A DNA stretch of 64,000 bases, taken from positions 17,370,270-17,434,269 of the forward strand of contig OX637398.1 in NCBI GenBank assembly GCA_951799425.1, given 5' to 3'. This DNA comes from Ilex aquifolium. Its lineage: Eukaryota > Streptophyta > Magnoliopsida > Aquifoliales > Aquifoliaceae. Shown piece by piece: positions 24,501 to 37,300 of the stretch. The notes below the pieces were generated by a model. That model was not told the DNA's origin. It did no database searches and saw nothing but the letters and a program-made list of their open reading frames with translations. The translations under genes were made by a program, and so were the position numbers. Numbering within the stretch: position 1 is the stretch's first letter; each line of letters starts with the position of its first letter.

Positions 24501-25260
24501 CAGGAAAGTTCTTAGGCTTCATGGTCAACCAGAGGGGAATTGAGGCGAACCCCGACAAGATCAAAGTCATCCTGGACATGAAATCACCCACCTCAACCAA
24601 GGAGCTCTAGCGCCTCAACAGAAGAATTGTAGAACTCAACAGATTTGTTTCCAAGTCTGCAGATAAATGTTTACTCTTTTTTAAGATTCTCCAGAAAGCC
24701 TTTGAGTGGGACTTGAGGCAGAGGAAGCTTTTCAAAAACTCAAAGCTTACTTGGCTACGCCTCCCCTTCTTTCGCATGCTACACCAAGTGAAACTCTATA
24801 TTTGTACCTTTCTGCTTCCCCATCGACATTGAGCTCCGTCCTCATCAGAGACAACGATAGAGTACAAAAACCTATCTATTACGTGAGCAGGGCATACCGA
24901 GGAGCAGAAATAAGATATTCAGGGCTAGAAAGGCTAGCGTTCACCCTGATCTCAACAGCAAGGCGTCTCCGACATTATTTTCAGAGTCACACCATTGTCG
25001 TTGTCACGGACCAGCCTCTAAAGAGGATTCTGGGAAAACCAGACGTCTATGGGAGACTCCTCAAGTGGGTAGTAGAGCTGGGCGAGTTCGACGTCCAATA
25101 CCAACCAAGGGCAGCCATCAAAGCACAAGCCTTGACAGACTTTATTGCGGAGCTCACACCGGCCGAGGAGGAGAGCAGCGGGCCCTCAACACCTCAGGAA
25201 GCCTCATTAGAAACTTATCCAGGCACTCAGGCGACCCCAGCCCTTCAAAGTGGACGTATG
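21543..25260 (+). pseudogene. Gypsy gag-pol remnant (gag, protease, RT, RNase H)
   Basis: Gag shows FNEEALQIEEPDDKV and FLGGLHSS (about 22420-22520) and a knuckle-like segment FHRDHGHDIDKCFELKR near 22870. Protease has LVDSGSSADILFAEAYDKL (about 23262-23318) with the active-site DSG, and later ILGRPALN. RT runs from about 23870: KWRFCVDFTKLDK, FIDAYSGYNQINMHP and the intact catalytic YVDD at 24380-24391. RNase H follows (24760-25150: PIYYVSRAY, VVVTDQPLK, ALTDFIAEL). Stops interrupt gag and pol in many places (e.g. 22566, 22788, 23649, 23931, 24140, 24428). After RNase H only a short acidic tail precedes LTR sequence: no HHCC, no D,D-35-E core and no Tat RNase H spacer is left. Confidence 0.83.
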
Positions 25261-25383
25261 TCACATTGACCAAACCACTATAAACCATTGTCTCGTTTAG
25301 CTTATTGTCTTTTTCCACTTTATTACTGCATTTATTATTAATCACTTGACAAGTAGTGTGAGAAACCAATTTGTGCATCATCA
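25232..25383 (+). repeat. 3' LTR remnant of the gypsy element
   Basis: About 150 bp matching 21330-21480 with scattered differences, ending TGCATCATCA at 25383. The RNase H reading frame runs on into it for about 12 codons (ATPALQSGRMSH), direct evidence of a deletion junction. Confidence 0.8.
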
Positions 25384-25618
25384 TAAGTCATGATTACAGT
25401 CATGACCGAAAAATATAGTTTCAACGGTTAAGGGTCATCTCCTATAAATAACAAATAATCTCCTATAAATAACAAAGCCAAAGCTACTAGAAAAAGATCC
25501 CACGATCAACACAACAACTTTACACAGAGCCAAACTCTCTTTTACTTAGCTTATTTTTTCAGCAAATTTACTTTAACCTGTAATTCATCACTCTGATGAT
25601 TTTCCTTTCCATTTAATG
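25384..25618 (+). other. LTR-like host of copia-1 with doubled TATA word
   Basis: CTCCTATAAATAACAAA occurs twice 21 bp apart (25439 and 25460), followed by a 5'-UTR-like region. The same host continues at 38849 to the right of copia-1. It may be one more LTR, but I cannot place its ends. Confidence 0.35.
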
Positions 25619-25623
25619 TTAAG

Positions 25624-25855
25624 TGATAAGGATAAGGGGGAATCATGAATTTCATTATATAACTAGCATGGAATAGATTCGGCAGATTATAGGAAGATTA
25701 GATTGGTTAGTATGATAGGAAGATTAGATTGGCACTAATTAAGAGATTAGTTGATTAGTTGGTGCTTATCCTTGTACCAGGCTTTAGCCTATAAATGAAT
25801 AACAAGAGTTTGTGGAGAAAGTATCCAAAACTCATTTTCATAGTAAACATTTTTA
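25624..25855 (+). repeat. 5' LTR of copia-1 (232 bp)
   Basis: Matches 31548-31746 plus 38811-38843. It carries a TATA-like word CCTATAAATGAATAAC near 25791. It is followed at once by the primer-binding site TGGTATCAGAGC (25856-25867), complementary to initiator tRNA-Met. Confidence 0.9.
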
Positions 25856-25867
25856 TGGTATCAGAGC
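25856..25867 (+). promoter_or_regulatory. Primer-binding site of copia-1 (tRNA-iMet)
   Basis: TGGTATCAGAGC, the canonical copia primer-binding site, directly adjoining the LTR. Confidence 0.9.
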
Positions 25868-25996
25868 CTTTGGTCCTTTGAGATCAATCAAATATATATA
25901 GAAAAAGGAGGGGGAAATGTCAGGGAATACATCAGCCACTGGCACCAATAGCAGTTCTTCCTCCATTTCCATTTCTCCACCCATTCTTTCTCTATC

Positions 25997-26252
25997 TTCT
26001 TGTTGGAATGGAAGTCACAAGAATCATTGATAGTGCGTATGTATCAAATACAACAAAAATTTCTTTAAAACCCTACAAAGCTGAACTAGGGTTTACCTTC
26101 GAGATCACTCTATATTAATCTCGTCTCAGCATGAACGCAGAATCTAAAGACAGATGTAGAAGACATCTCGATGAACCTCACGATCTTCTGTTGTATATCC
26201 CCAAACACCAAAATTCGGATGCAGTGTGGGCTGCAAAGACCTTCGAATTTCT

Positions 26253-26295
<43 letters not shown>

Positions 26296-27329
26296 CTCTC
26301 TCAAAACGTGAGTAATGAAGTTGATGTTGATTTAAAGAGCCAGACGTCTATATATAGGCTACAACAGAAAATCTAAGGAGAAATAAGGGTCGGGTTTCCA
26401 ATGGACTTAGGATTCCTATGTTCAACCCAGAACAAATATCCTATAGTACATTAACAATAAGTTAGTCCACTAAAAACTTATTATTGATCTCTTGAGCCTT
26501 ATCTCAAAATTATATTTCGAGTTCTTTATTATTATATATTTAATAAACCCCTCACGTTTAAGATTACAGATGCCCATCAATTAAATAAATTACTGATAAT
26601 TATATTTAATTGATTTTTTTTATTCCTTGAGACCTTATCACTCAACTTATTTGTCATGTCGGATAATTAAATCCATCTACAGGGTTTGACGTGAACAAAA
26701 CTTATGAGCTTCCTCAAGAAGATATCATCAACTCATTTAAATACCAGAATGTGGTTTCCTTTAATAATTAATTTTCACCATATAAATAACATCCTCTCTC
26801 AATTCACCGAGCTTATTGACTCAATATGAATCTCACTCTTTGATGAAATAAAGTGACAAACATTATATGCATGTGGCAATTAAATATCTCGAGATTAAGA
26901 GCATAAGCAATCACAATAATCATGAGGTATTTATTATCTTATTCAGTCAGTAAAAGATAATAATTTCAACATGGATCTGTTCAATTTACAAAGTGTACTA
27001 ATGCAATAATCTGAGACATCAAACAGTCTCTTATAGTCAAAATAGACTATGCCAGAATATTATACTACAATCACACTGATGGTGTGTCCAATTTCATCTA
27101 GGATTGTGAACCTATACTCATATTATATAAGGATCCGATAATCTGGTATTTGGTGCATAAGTTAAACTCAACACACTAGATTATTTACAATGAAAAATAT
27201 AAGACACACATGCATACCATAATGCAAACATTTTGCCCACATAGATTCTCAATAAAATGAAAAAACAAACAAACTCTTATTAATTAATAAAACGAGTTTC
27301 ACTACAAAAAGTAAGCTTTTAGTATATAA
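25997..27329 (-). mobile_element. 1.33-kb LTR-like insert in copia-1 gag
   Basis: A 7-bp direct repeat CTCTATC flanks it (25990-25996 and 27330-27336); removing the insert and one repeat restores the gag frame. On the minus strand it has LTR features: a TATA box (CTATATATAG, near 26350), a GA-rich 5' leader that is now a microsatellite, and a terminus reading TTCCAACA next to the left junction. But the outermost bases are not TG...CA on either side, and no coding domain or second LTR is present. It could be a solo LTR with aberrant ends, or a truncated copy. Confidence 0.65.
26254..26292. repeat. (TC)n microsatellite
   Basis: About 19 TC units inside the insert, within what would be the GA-rich leader on its sense strand. 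Confidence 0.93.
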
Positions 27330-30300
27330 CTCTATCACTGCCATCACTAACCTCAATTCGCCTCACTTCTACTAATTATCTCTTTTGGAAGAACTAGTTT
27401 CTTCCTGTTCTTTGAAGCCACAAGCTGCTGGACTTTGTTGAAGGCAGAGTTCCTTGGCCATCGACAAACCTCACGGAGCAAAACCAACAGGTTCAAAATC
27501 CCGAATATGACACTTGGGTCATAACCAATCAGACTCTCCTTAGTTGGAACAATGCCACACTTACTGAAGAGCTCATGGCTGAAGTTGTTGGGGTCGAAAC
27601 TTCACATGATACATGGAAGTTTCTCACCGACACTTATCAACAACGTTCTCAGGCTCAAATACACTCGATTAGACATCAACTTACCATCATCAAAATGGGT
27701 ACTTTGCCCATTTTTGATTTCGTTCGTTGACTAAATGGGCTGTTCAACACCCTTGCTGCCACTAGCACACCGTTATCCAATGCCGATAAGGTACATTATG
27801 TTCTTGCTAGCTTAGGTCATGAGTATAACACATTTGCTACTACAGTCCTCACTCAACCACCATTTCCTTTATATGATGAGTTGATTCCTAACCTCATTAG
27901 CCAAGAAATGAGGTTTCAGTCCGATACCCATACTGGAATGGACACCGTTTTTGTTGTTCACAACAATTTCTCACCCAAGAAAAACTTCCACAAAGGAAAG
28001 GATTCTCAAGGATATCATCCTAACTCTACTAGTGGTTCACGCCAGCTACTTCCATCCTTGGCCGACCTCCCAACAACAGCACCCCTCCTCCTTCACGGTT
28101 CTTTGACTCCTCCAAACCAGAGTTCCCACATCACACCAATTCTTCTACGTCTGTTCCAAATTGTCAAAAATGCAAGAAAATGGGTCATAGTGCACTTGAA
28201 TGTTGGCATCACTACAACCACACTCATCAGTCCTGTAATATTCTGGCTGCACTCTCAGCTCTCTCATTAACAGATTCCAGTGATCCAAATTGGTATCCTG
28301 ATAGTGGCGCTACTTCGCACATCACTCAAAATTCAGGTATTTTTATTACTCCTTATCCTTGTAATTCTAATGAGAAGGTATTTGTTGGAAATAGAGCTGC
28401 GTTACATGCTACTCACAAAGGCTCCGTCGTTATTCCCTGTAACGAACAAGTTTTTCAACTCAATAATGTTCTCTTTGTTCAAGGTATTCAAAAAAAATTA
28501 TTATATGTTAGTTGGCTCCTAGATGATAATTACTTTCTCTTGGAATTCTCACAATCTAATTTCTCTATCAAGGATTCCAAGACTAAGAAAATACTCATGG
28601 CAGGACATAGGTTCGACGGACTCTACACATTTACAACTAAAGAAGTTTCATTGTTGGCTATTCATCCATCTTCCTCTGCAAAAATAATTGTTGACGTATG
28701 GCATCAACGCCTTGGTCATCCATCCATTCGGGCGCTCAAGACATTACGACAACAATCTCTAATTTCTTTTGAATCTTCTAGTAATTTAAATAATTATCCT
28801 TGTGGTAGTTGTAAACTTAGGAAAAGGATGCCGTTTACCTTTCACTTTAAGTGACTCTACGTGTAATAAGACTTCTATTAAGATTCATTCTGATGTTTGG
28901 GGCCCTGCTCCAGTTCAATCTCTTTCGGGTTTTCGTTACTATGTGATATTTGTGGGTGATTCTACTCATTATATATGGTTTTATCCCCTCAAATATAAGT
29001 CTGAAGTGTTTCCATGTTTTGTTTGCTTTGAGAAAATGATTGCAAATATATTTAATGCTCGGATTAAATTTTTTCTCAGCGATAGAGGTGGTGAATTTAA
29101 ATCTGGTACTTTTAATCATTTCTTGGAAAGTAAAGGTATCCTTCAACAATTATCATGTCCACACACCCCTCAACAAAATGGGGAGGCGAAGGGAAACATA
29201 GACATGTCATCGAGACGAGGCTCACTCTTTTGTTTCACAGTCAAACCCCACTAAACTTGTGGGTAGAGGCATTCTCTATGGCGGTGTATCTAATTAACCA
29301 TCTTCCAACTCCCATTCTGCACAATAACAGCCCTTTTTACTCACTCTTTGACAAAAATGTAGATTACTCAATGATTCAACCTTTTGGGTGTTTATATGCT
29401 ATATCTTTTTACAAGATTATCAACCACATAAATTCAGTCCCAAAAGCCTACACTGCATATTTTTGGCCATTAGCGATTATCACAAGGGATTTTGTTGCTG
29501 GAACCTTCCTCTAGTCGTGTTTACATCTCCCGTCATGTTGTTTTTGACGAAATAATCTTTCCTTGTTGATCACGTGGTGCTATCCATTTATCGCATCTTC
29601 TTCAAGGTGAATCACTGCACTATAATGATATTGAGCCTTGGGTGTTTCCTAAAGATTCTACACTCCCTCATGGGTCTCTGCCTCTTGCCCAATGCTCCCT
29701 TACCTCTCCTTTACTCATTATTGAGGCAACTTCACAATAGCCTCTCTTAACCACTGCTTCAGTCACATAAGCTCCAACAACGATGTCTGGCCCTTTATCT
29801 TCAACCCAACAAGAGGGATGTTTTGAGGTTGTTCTCTCTCTTACTCCACCATTTCGATAATGTTCTCAATCTCATATTGCCCCGAGTTCAACTCATCCAA
29901 TGCTCACTCGAAGCAAGACACGCCGTTTTTCGCATGCTCTTGGCTCCACTGCTTCACTAGCTTTGTTAACCGATCATTTTTCTTTTCTCATAGCTTTGCC
30001 ACTACTGAGTATCCAACCACTGTAAAATCTTCTTTACAAATTTCTCATTGGCGTTTCGCAATGGAAACCGAACTAGATGTCCTTCATCAAAACCACACTT
30101 TCGTCTTGGTTTCCCGTCATCCCGATATGCATGTCATTCCCACCAAATGGGTTTACAATACTAAATCTTTGCCATTGGGAGACATTGAATGCCACGAAGC
30201 TCAACTCGTCGCCAAGGGATATTCTCAACTTCTTGGTATCGATTTTGAGGAAACATTCACCCCAGTGTTAAAAACAACCACTACTCGAACCATCCTTGCG

Positions 30301-31547
30301 ATCGCTATTGCTCATGCTTGGACAATCCATCAATTGGATGTCAAAATGCATTCTTACATAGCACCCTCAAGGAGGTGGTTTATGTTTCTCAACCTCCTAG
30401 GTATGTGGATTTCGTCTTCCCAAATCATGTTTGTCGTCTTCAACAGGCTCTATATGGCCTACACCAAGCCCCAAGGGCATGGTTCAATCGTTTTAATCCT
30501 ATTCCCTCTCGAATTCCATTGCAATCCCACCGATCATTCAATGTTCACTCTTAATGACCAACATCAAATCATTGTCATCGTCCTTTATGTTGATGGTGTG
30601 ATCATCACTAGCAACAATGATCATTTTTTTGTGAGTTACCATCACCAAACTCAGCCTTGAGTTTTCTATGAAAGATCTCGACCCTCTTAATTATTTTTTG
30701 GGTGTGGAAGCCATTTCCTCACCCCCATGGTCTCTTCCTCTCTCAAGCTAAATATGCTCGTGATTTGCTTGATCATGCTTCAATGATCAATTACAAACCA
30801 ATTACTACCCCAATGAATGTCCACCAAAGCTTTCACTAGTTGACGTTCCCCTACAAGATCCCACTATTTTCTGAAGTCTTGTTGCCGCTCTCCAATACTT
30901 AACCCTCACATGTTCGGATATTGCATTTAGTGTCAACTCAGTGTGTCAAAATATGCATTCACCCAAAGTCGAGCATGTCAAGGTTGTTAAACGCATTCTT
31001 CGCTATGTCAAAGGCACTATTCATCATGGCCTTTTTCTTAGTGCTTCAAGTACCTTTGTTTTACTTGGGTATTGTGATGTCGATTGGGCTGGCTACTCCG
31101 ATTCTCATAGGTGTACTCCTGGGTATGCCATCTTCCTTGGAAACTCGTGTATCTCAAGGAGCTCCAAGAAGCAGCCTACTGTAGCACATTCAAGTGATGA
31201 AGCCGAATATCGCGCTCTTCCTCATGCAGTTACCGATATGACTTGGATCACTTACCTTCTTCAAGATTTGAATATTTCACTGCCCAAGGTTCCTACATTA
31301 TTATGTGACAATAATAGTGTCATGTCCATGGCATCCAATCCCGTCTTCCATGCCTGAACCAAGCACATCGAGCTCAACTATCACTTTGTTCCCGAGAAGG
31401 TTACCTCTAGTTCTTTGTCTGTTCAATTTATTCCTTCGACTCACCAAGTGGCAGACATCTTCACCAAGAGCCTACCTAGTCATCTCCTTGCCAATTTTAC
31501 ACACAAGCTGGGCATGTTGATTCCACCCACACTCACCTTATGGGGGG

Positions 31548-31746
31548 TGATAAGGATAAGAGGAAATCATGAATTTCAGTATACAACTAACATGGAATTG
31601 ATTCGGCAAATTATAGGAAGATTAGATTGGATAGTATGATAGGAAGATTAGATTTTCTCTAATCAAAAGATTAGATGATTATTTGATGTTTATCCTTGTA
31701 CCAAGCTTTAGCCTATAAATGAATAACAAGATTTTGTGGAGAAAGT
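31548..31746 (+). repeat. 3' LTR of copia-1, left piece
   Basis: Begins TGATAAGG after the polypurine run TGGGGGG (31541-31547) and matches 25624 onward up to GTGGAGAAAGT, where copia-2 is inserted. The right piece is 38811-38843. Confidence 0.9.
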
Positions 31747-32024
31747 TGTTGGAAAAATAATAATAAACATGACTTTTCATGTTCTATGAGTTATTTTTAT
31801 GCATTCAGTTTTTTGTATTAGTGGGTCATCAATTTGGTATTAGTGGGGGACAAAGTAATTGTGGTATTTTAATTCTCCAAGTAATGGAGGAGTGGGGTCT
31901 TTCTTATTTTTATTATTTCATTATGTAGTGGGGTTATTTTGTATGTCATGTGTTATATATGAGAGTCTATATATATCATATGTAATACATCCATTTGAAT
32001 ATGAGTGAATAGAGAGAGTTCTTC

Positions 32025-34238
32025 TGTGACACCCCAAAATCCGGGGGTCCATTGATTACCCATCAACCCGCGGAATACTCGTGGATACCGAGTAACTCGA
32101 TATCACACCGTCATGCCCCATTTACCGGGGTCCTTAATTTTAACGAAATTCGGGCAGAGTCTCCTTTGTACGGGAAACTCTACCCAAAACACAACCTGTG
32201 CAGTATACATTAACATGACCCATCTGAGGCCCAATATAACACAATGACCACACAGGGTCCATTTATAAGTAAAACTTGACCGCACCGGGTCCATTTATCA
32301 ATACTTGTATCAAAACATGCAATTTACATTTATTTATGAAAACTTTACAAGTCAAAACCATGTTAATAAGGTTTACAAAATCATGCACTAAGACCACAGG
32401 TCGGCCTCTTTCACCCTTGATGCTCTACATGGGAGCCATCCGCTGGTGCAAACCCCACACTTGAAATTGTTTCCCGTATAGGGTGAGCCTCGCTCAGTAG
32501 AAAATTCCCTACAGAGGCTACTCCTCACCTAGATGCACATGGAATGCTCATATGCAATACCCAATTATCCACAACAATTCTAATCATGTTTATGCAACTC
32601 AGATATGGAATTTCTTATGACATGTCATGCAACGAGGTGAGACTCATTCATGCACTCAATTCGAGCCCTTCCCGGCTCCCCAACACACGCAAGTGCCAAT
32701 GTGTGAATCCGTCATTTATGTTACACATCAATGACATTTTACAAAACTAGGGTCTTTCTTGGGGTGGACATTCATGGACTTACACCAACGGCACCCAACT
32801 GACACGGAATTTCAGGACTTCAACCCACGGTTCCGCGTATACCGACACATTTTATGGCCTTTTACACCAACGGAGTGCGAATCCTATCAACGAGTCTTTC
32901 ACCCGAGGGATATTCTAGCCCTTCTTGCTAACCCCGACCCAATTTATCTCTCATGCAATTATGCGACTCAGCGGGATCTTCGATCCCTTCCTTCCGAGTC
33001 CCTTGTCAAATACCAAGAGTGGCATTTGATTAACCATGCACACACACGCACACTCACACCCATGACTTACACCCATGAATGTGATGTCATGACCATGCCC
33101 AATATGCAATTGATGACATATGAGCAATACAAACTATATATCATCATATTCCATGAAACTTTATATCACATGGATATAAATTTCATAATTCATCATGCTC
33201 AACATATCAACAACATATTCAAACATGTTATTCTAATGGCATCAAACAACCATTTAAATCAAGCAAGGAATTTTATCAAACACCTTCAAGGCACAACTTA
33301 TAAATCACATAGCATGCCTCAAATTTCCCTAAGTTACAAGAACAATCACATGTAACTTCAATATATCGAAATCAAGCTAGAAGCTAGCCTAAGTCATTTA
33401 TATGCTCACTCTTCCACTTCCATAACCATAGACATATGTATAGATCATATATATATGCATACATAACCCAAGCATTTCCTAGAAGCATTCTAGACTAGGA
33501 ATCAACCCAAGTAGGAAACCCCTACCGTTTGAAGCGTGAGATGAAGACTAGAGCTTCAAAGCTTCAAGAACACCTCAAGAACACCAACAAAGACCACAAA
33601 ATCCTTGATTTCTCCAAAGACTCCACTTGAATCTTCGGTGAAATCCCTCGTTCTTGGTACGTACGCATAGCCCTTGACAAGTAGAATAACTTTAAGTCTT
33701 GGTCCGATGAATTCCGACCGACGGAACTTCTGGAATTGGAGCGGGAAGGTTGAAGAATTTTTTTTTCTTTCTCTTTGGTCTTGGCCGGCTGCTTGCAGCT
33801 AAGGGGAGATATTTTTTTGGTCCAAAAAGCTGATTTAAGAGGATATTTATAGGCAAAAATATGCGGTCCACATCGCACCGCATATTTTCGACTTCCGGGT
33901 CCGTTTTTCGTCCCGAAACGATTCATTATAGCTCGGATTAAGTTCAAATTAATTTATTTGAACTTTAACTTAATTTTAAGGAAATTTTATAAAATCTATT
34001 ATTGGGGACCTTTAAAATGTTATTCGCCACACAGTCGCCTCGAACGACGTGCAAAAATCCGACTATCTCGAAATTCGACAAAATTTGACAGGGTGACTAG
34101 ATTTCGCGATATGAATCCAACGGCGAACTCCATTACCTCATCCGAGGTCTAGAGTATGATTATTTCAAATAAGCATTAGGATGGCAAATGAACATTTTGC
34201 CCTTATTCACAAAAATTTAAATTTACCCGGGTTTCACA
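32025..34238 (-). mobile_element. Solo LTR, 2214 bp, nested in copia-2
   Basis: Begins TGTGACACCCC and ends GGGTTTCACA, with perfect target duplication TCTTC at 32020-32024 and 34239-34243; the uninterrupted site is seen in the copia-2 3' LTR. The terminal words and the length fit a Ty3/gypsy LTR of the chromovirus kind (inference). A TATA box on the minus strand (33844-33851) sets the sense strand. No internal domain exists. A 198-codon frame on the plus strand (32759-33355) starts only at TTG and is antisense to the LTR; I do not count it as a gene. Confidence 0.9.
33844..33851 (-). promoter_or_regulatory. TATA box of the 2.2-kb solo LTR
   Basis: TATAAATA on the minus strand, about 390 bp from the LTR 5' end, preceded by a GC-richer segment and followed by a plausible leader. 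Confidence 0.5.
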
Positions 34239-34363
34239 TCTTCCTATCTTCAATAGTCTCTTCCATTATTATTTTTTTTGTGAGTGTGTGATAGTCCTCT
34301 AGATTCCAACAAAGTGGTATCAAAGGTAGGCTTGAGTATTGAAAAAGAGAGTGTGAGAGAAAG

Positions 34364-37300
34364 ATGGCAAATGGAATGCTTCCATTTCAAATGCTTCGAT
34401 TCACCAAAGATAACTATGAGAATTGGTGTATCCGCATGAAGGCAATTCTTAGATCTCAAGACTTATGGGAGATTGTAACAATTGATTACACAGTACCACA
34501 AGATGAAACTTCCTTAAGTCAAGACCAAAAGGAAGTCTTGCAAGCTACAAAGAAGAAGGATCAAAAGGCTCTTTCACTCATCCATCAATGCTAGGATGAT
34601 GTTATGTTACAAAAGGTTGCTAGTGCAACCACATCCAAGAAAACATGGGATGTTCTGAAAACCGCTCATAATGGAGTGGAAAAAGTCAAGAAAGTCCGTC
34701 TCCAAACTCTACGATGTGATTTGAGGCTTTACGTATGAAGGAATCCGAATTAGTTTCAGATTATACCACAAGAATCTTGGTGGTTGTGAATAATTTGAGA
34801 ACTTATGGTGATGATCACTATGATGATACCCGGGTGATAGAAAAATCCTCTGTTCATTGGACCTCATATTTGACTATATTGTCGTAGTCATTAAAGAGTC
34901 TAAAGATTTAGACACAATGACGATTGACGAACTCATGAGATCGTTGTTAGCCCATGAAGAACGGCTAGGCAAGAAGAAGCAAGAGTCATTAGAACAAGTG
35001 CTACAAACCAAGCTTTCTTTCAAAGAAAAAGAAAGAAGGTAAGATGAAAGTCAAAGAGGTAGAGGGCGTGGGTGTGGGCGTGGGCGTGGAGGTCGTGGTG
35101 GACATGGTCGAGGTAGAGGATAAAACTTTGGCCAAAATGCGTCCAACAAAGAAGAAAGAGGCGAAGAATCACATCGTGGAAGAGGCAACAATTCAAAGTC
35201 ATATGGAGGGAGGTATGACAAATCTCATATTCAATGTTATAATTGTCATCGATATGACCATTTTTCTTCCAAGTGTAGAAATGATTTTGTGGAAGAAAGA
35301 GCACACTTTGTTGAAGACAAAGTTAAAGAGGTAGAGCTAGCCTTATTGTTGGCATACAAAGAAGAGCAAAAGGGAGACAAAAATGTGTGGTACCTTGACT
35401 CCGGTGCCAGTAATCATATGTGTGAAAATAAAGAGATGTTTGTGGAGCTTGATGAATCGAGAAGTGAAAAAGTCACTTTTGGAGATTCTTCTCAAATTCC
35501 AGTAATGGGAAGAGGTAATATTTTGATTAGTTTGAAAGATGGAAGGCACCAAGTTATTTCTAGTATTTTTTATGTGCCAAATATGAAAAATAATATTTTG
35601 AGGTTGGGACAACTCTTAGAGAAAGGTTATGATATTTGCATGAAAAATCATAATCTTTCAATGAGATATGGAAACGGAAATTTGGTTGCTAAAGTGCCGA
35701 TGACAAGAAATAGAATATTTTTGTTACATATTCAAAGTGATGTGGCAAAATGCTTGAAAACATGCGTTAAAGATTCTTTTTGGTTATGGCACTTGAGATT
35801 TGGACACTTCAATTTTGGAGGACTAACCTTGTTGTCTAGAAAGAAGATGGTGAAAGGATTGTCTTCTATCAACCACCCAGATCAACTTTATGAGGGATGT
35901 CTAATTGGAAAGCAACCTAGAAAGAGCTTTCCCAAAGAATCCATTTCAAGCAACTAAACCACTTTAACTTGTTTACTCAGATGTTTGTGGCCCTATAGAC
36001 CCACCATCATTTGGTAAAAACCGGTATTTTCTTCTCTTTATTGATGATTGTAGGCGGAAAATGTGGGTTTCTTTTCTAAAATAAAAATCGGAGGTGTTTG
36101 GTATTTTCAAAAGGTTTAACGCTTTGATTGAAAAACAAAGTGGGTATGAAGTTAAGGCAATTAGATCCGATAGAGGAGGTGAATTCACATCAAATTAATT
36201 CAAATTTTTTTGTGAAGAAAATTGAATTCACTATCCTCTAACGGTTCCAAGATCACCACAACAAAATGGTGTTGTCGAAAGGAAGAACTGACCCATTCTT
36301 GACATGGCTCGGAGTATGTTGAAGAGTAAAAAATTGCACAAGGAGTTTTGAGCACAAGCTATTGATTGTGCCATCTACTTGTTAAATCGGTGTTGCAGTA
36401 GAAGTGTTCAAGACAAAACACCACAAGAAGTATGGGGAGGAATCAAACCAAATGTTTCTCATTTGCGGGTCTTAGGAAGTGTATACAATGCACATGTGCC
36501 GGATGAGAAACGGACCAAACTAGATGACAATAGTGAAAAGTTTGTCTTCATTGGCTATGATTCAAGAAGCAAAGGTTACAAGCTTTACAACCCAAGCAAT
36601 GGCAAGATAATCATTAGTAGAAATGTTGAGTTTGATGAAGAAGATGAATGGGATTGGAACACTTCACAAGAAGACTATGATTTTTTCCCATTCTTTGAAG
36701 AAGAGGAGGAGCCCAATGAGATCATGGAGCTGCCCATTTGTTCTCCTTCACCATCGCCACCATCACCCACCAATGTGCAAACATCTCCATCATCATCTGA
36801 AGTAAATTCAAGTGAAAGTCCGCCTCGCATGAGGAGTATTCGAGATATCTATAAAGAAATCGAAGAGATAACTCAAAGATTTAGTGATCTAACACTGTTT
36901 TGCCTATTTATCGATTGTGATCCCATAGGCTATGAGAAATCAGCACAAGACAAGAAGTGGAGGAGTGTCATGAATGAAGAAATTGAAGCTATTGAAAGAA
37001 ATGGAATATGGGAACTTGCCACACTCCCTAGAGGACAAAAGGCCATTGGAGTGAAGTGGGTGTACAAGACAAAGAAAAATGTCAAAGGTGAAGTTGAAAG
37101 GTACAAAGAAAGGTTGGTTGCAAAAGGCTATAATCAAAGACCGGGTATTGACTATGATGAGGTATTTGCACCCGTTGCTCGTTTGGAACAATTAAATTGA
37201 TTATTTCTTTAGCCGCTCTAAATGATTGGAAATTTCACCAAATGGATGTAAAGTCCGCTTTTTTGAATGGCTTTCTTGATGAAGAGGTGTATGTTGAACA

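Larger units (their letters stand above)
20700..25383 (+). mobile_element. Ty3/gypsy element, Tat-type, lacking integrase
   Basis: LTR retrotransposon with a 5' LTR ending at 21480, gag, protease, RT and RNase H, and the end of a 3' LTR at 25232-25383. RNase H passes straight into 3' LTR sequence, so integrase and most of the 3' LTR are missing. The left edge (about 20700) is a guess: the part that would be compared was lost from the 3' copy, and no 5-bp duplication of the right flank TAAGT was found at a TG. Tat assignment rests on the VDSGSSADILF protease and the RT motif INMHPPDQEKT...YVDDMLVK. Confidence 0.82.
25917..31530 (+). pseudogene. Copia-1 gag-pol remnant, interrupted by an insertion
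   Basis: Gag starts at the ATG at 25917 (MSGNTSATGTNSSSS), is cut at 25996 and resumes at 27337 as TSIRLTSTNYLFWKN in the same frame if one target copy is removed. It ends with a CCHC knuckle, CQKCKKMGHSALEC (about 28170). Protease has DSGATSH at 28300-28320. Integrase shows HQRLGHPS, CGSCK, DVWGP and SDRGGEF (to about 29300). RT shows LVAKGYSQ, QLDVK and ALYGLHQAPRAW, but the catalytic YVDD is YVDG (30586-30597). RNase H has GYCDVDWAG, KKQPTVAHSSDEAEY and ADIFTKSLP. Frame changes occur near 28800, 29200, 30360 and 30900, with stops at 27727, 28852 and 31357. Confidence 0.87.
31747..34311 (+). repeat. 5' LTR of copia-2, split by a solo LTR
   Basis: Pieces 31747-32024 and 34244-34311 join to 346 bp matching 38458-38805. 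It is followed by TGGTATCAAAGG (34315-34326), a diverged initiator-tRNA-Met primer-binding site. Confidence 0.92.

Noticed and set aside
26110..26304. Minus-strand frame with an (RE)n tract
   Set aside because: It is simply the translation of the (TC)n microsatellite.
32759..33355. 198-codon open frame inside the 2.2-kb solo LTR
   Set aside because: It starts only at a TTG, is antisense to the LTR as defined by its TATA box, has LTR-type composition and no family resemblance. Likely chance.
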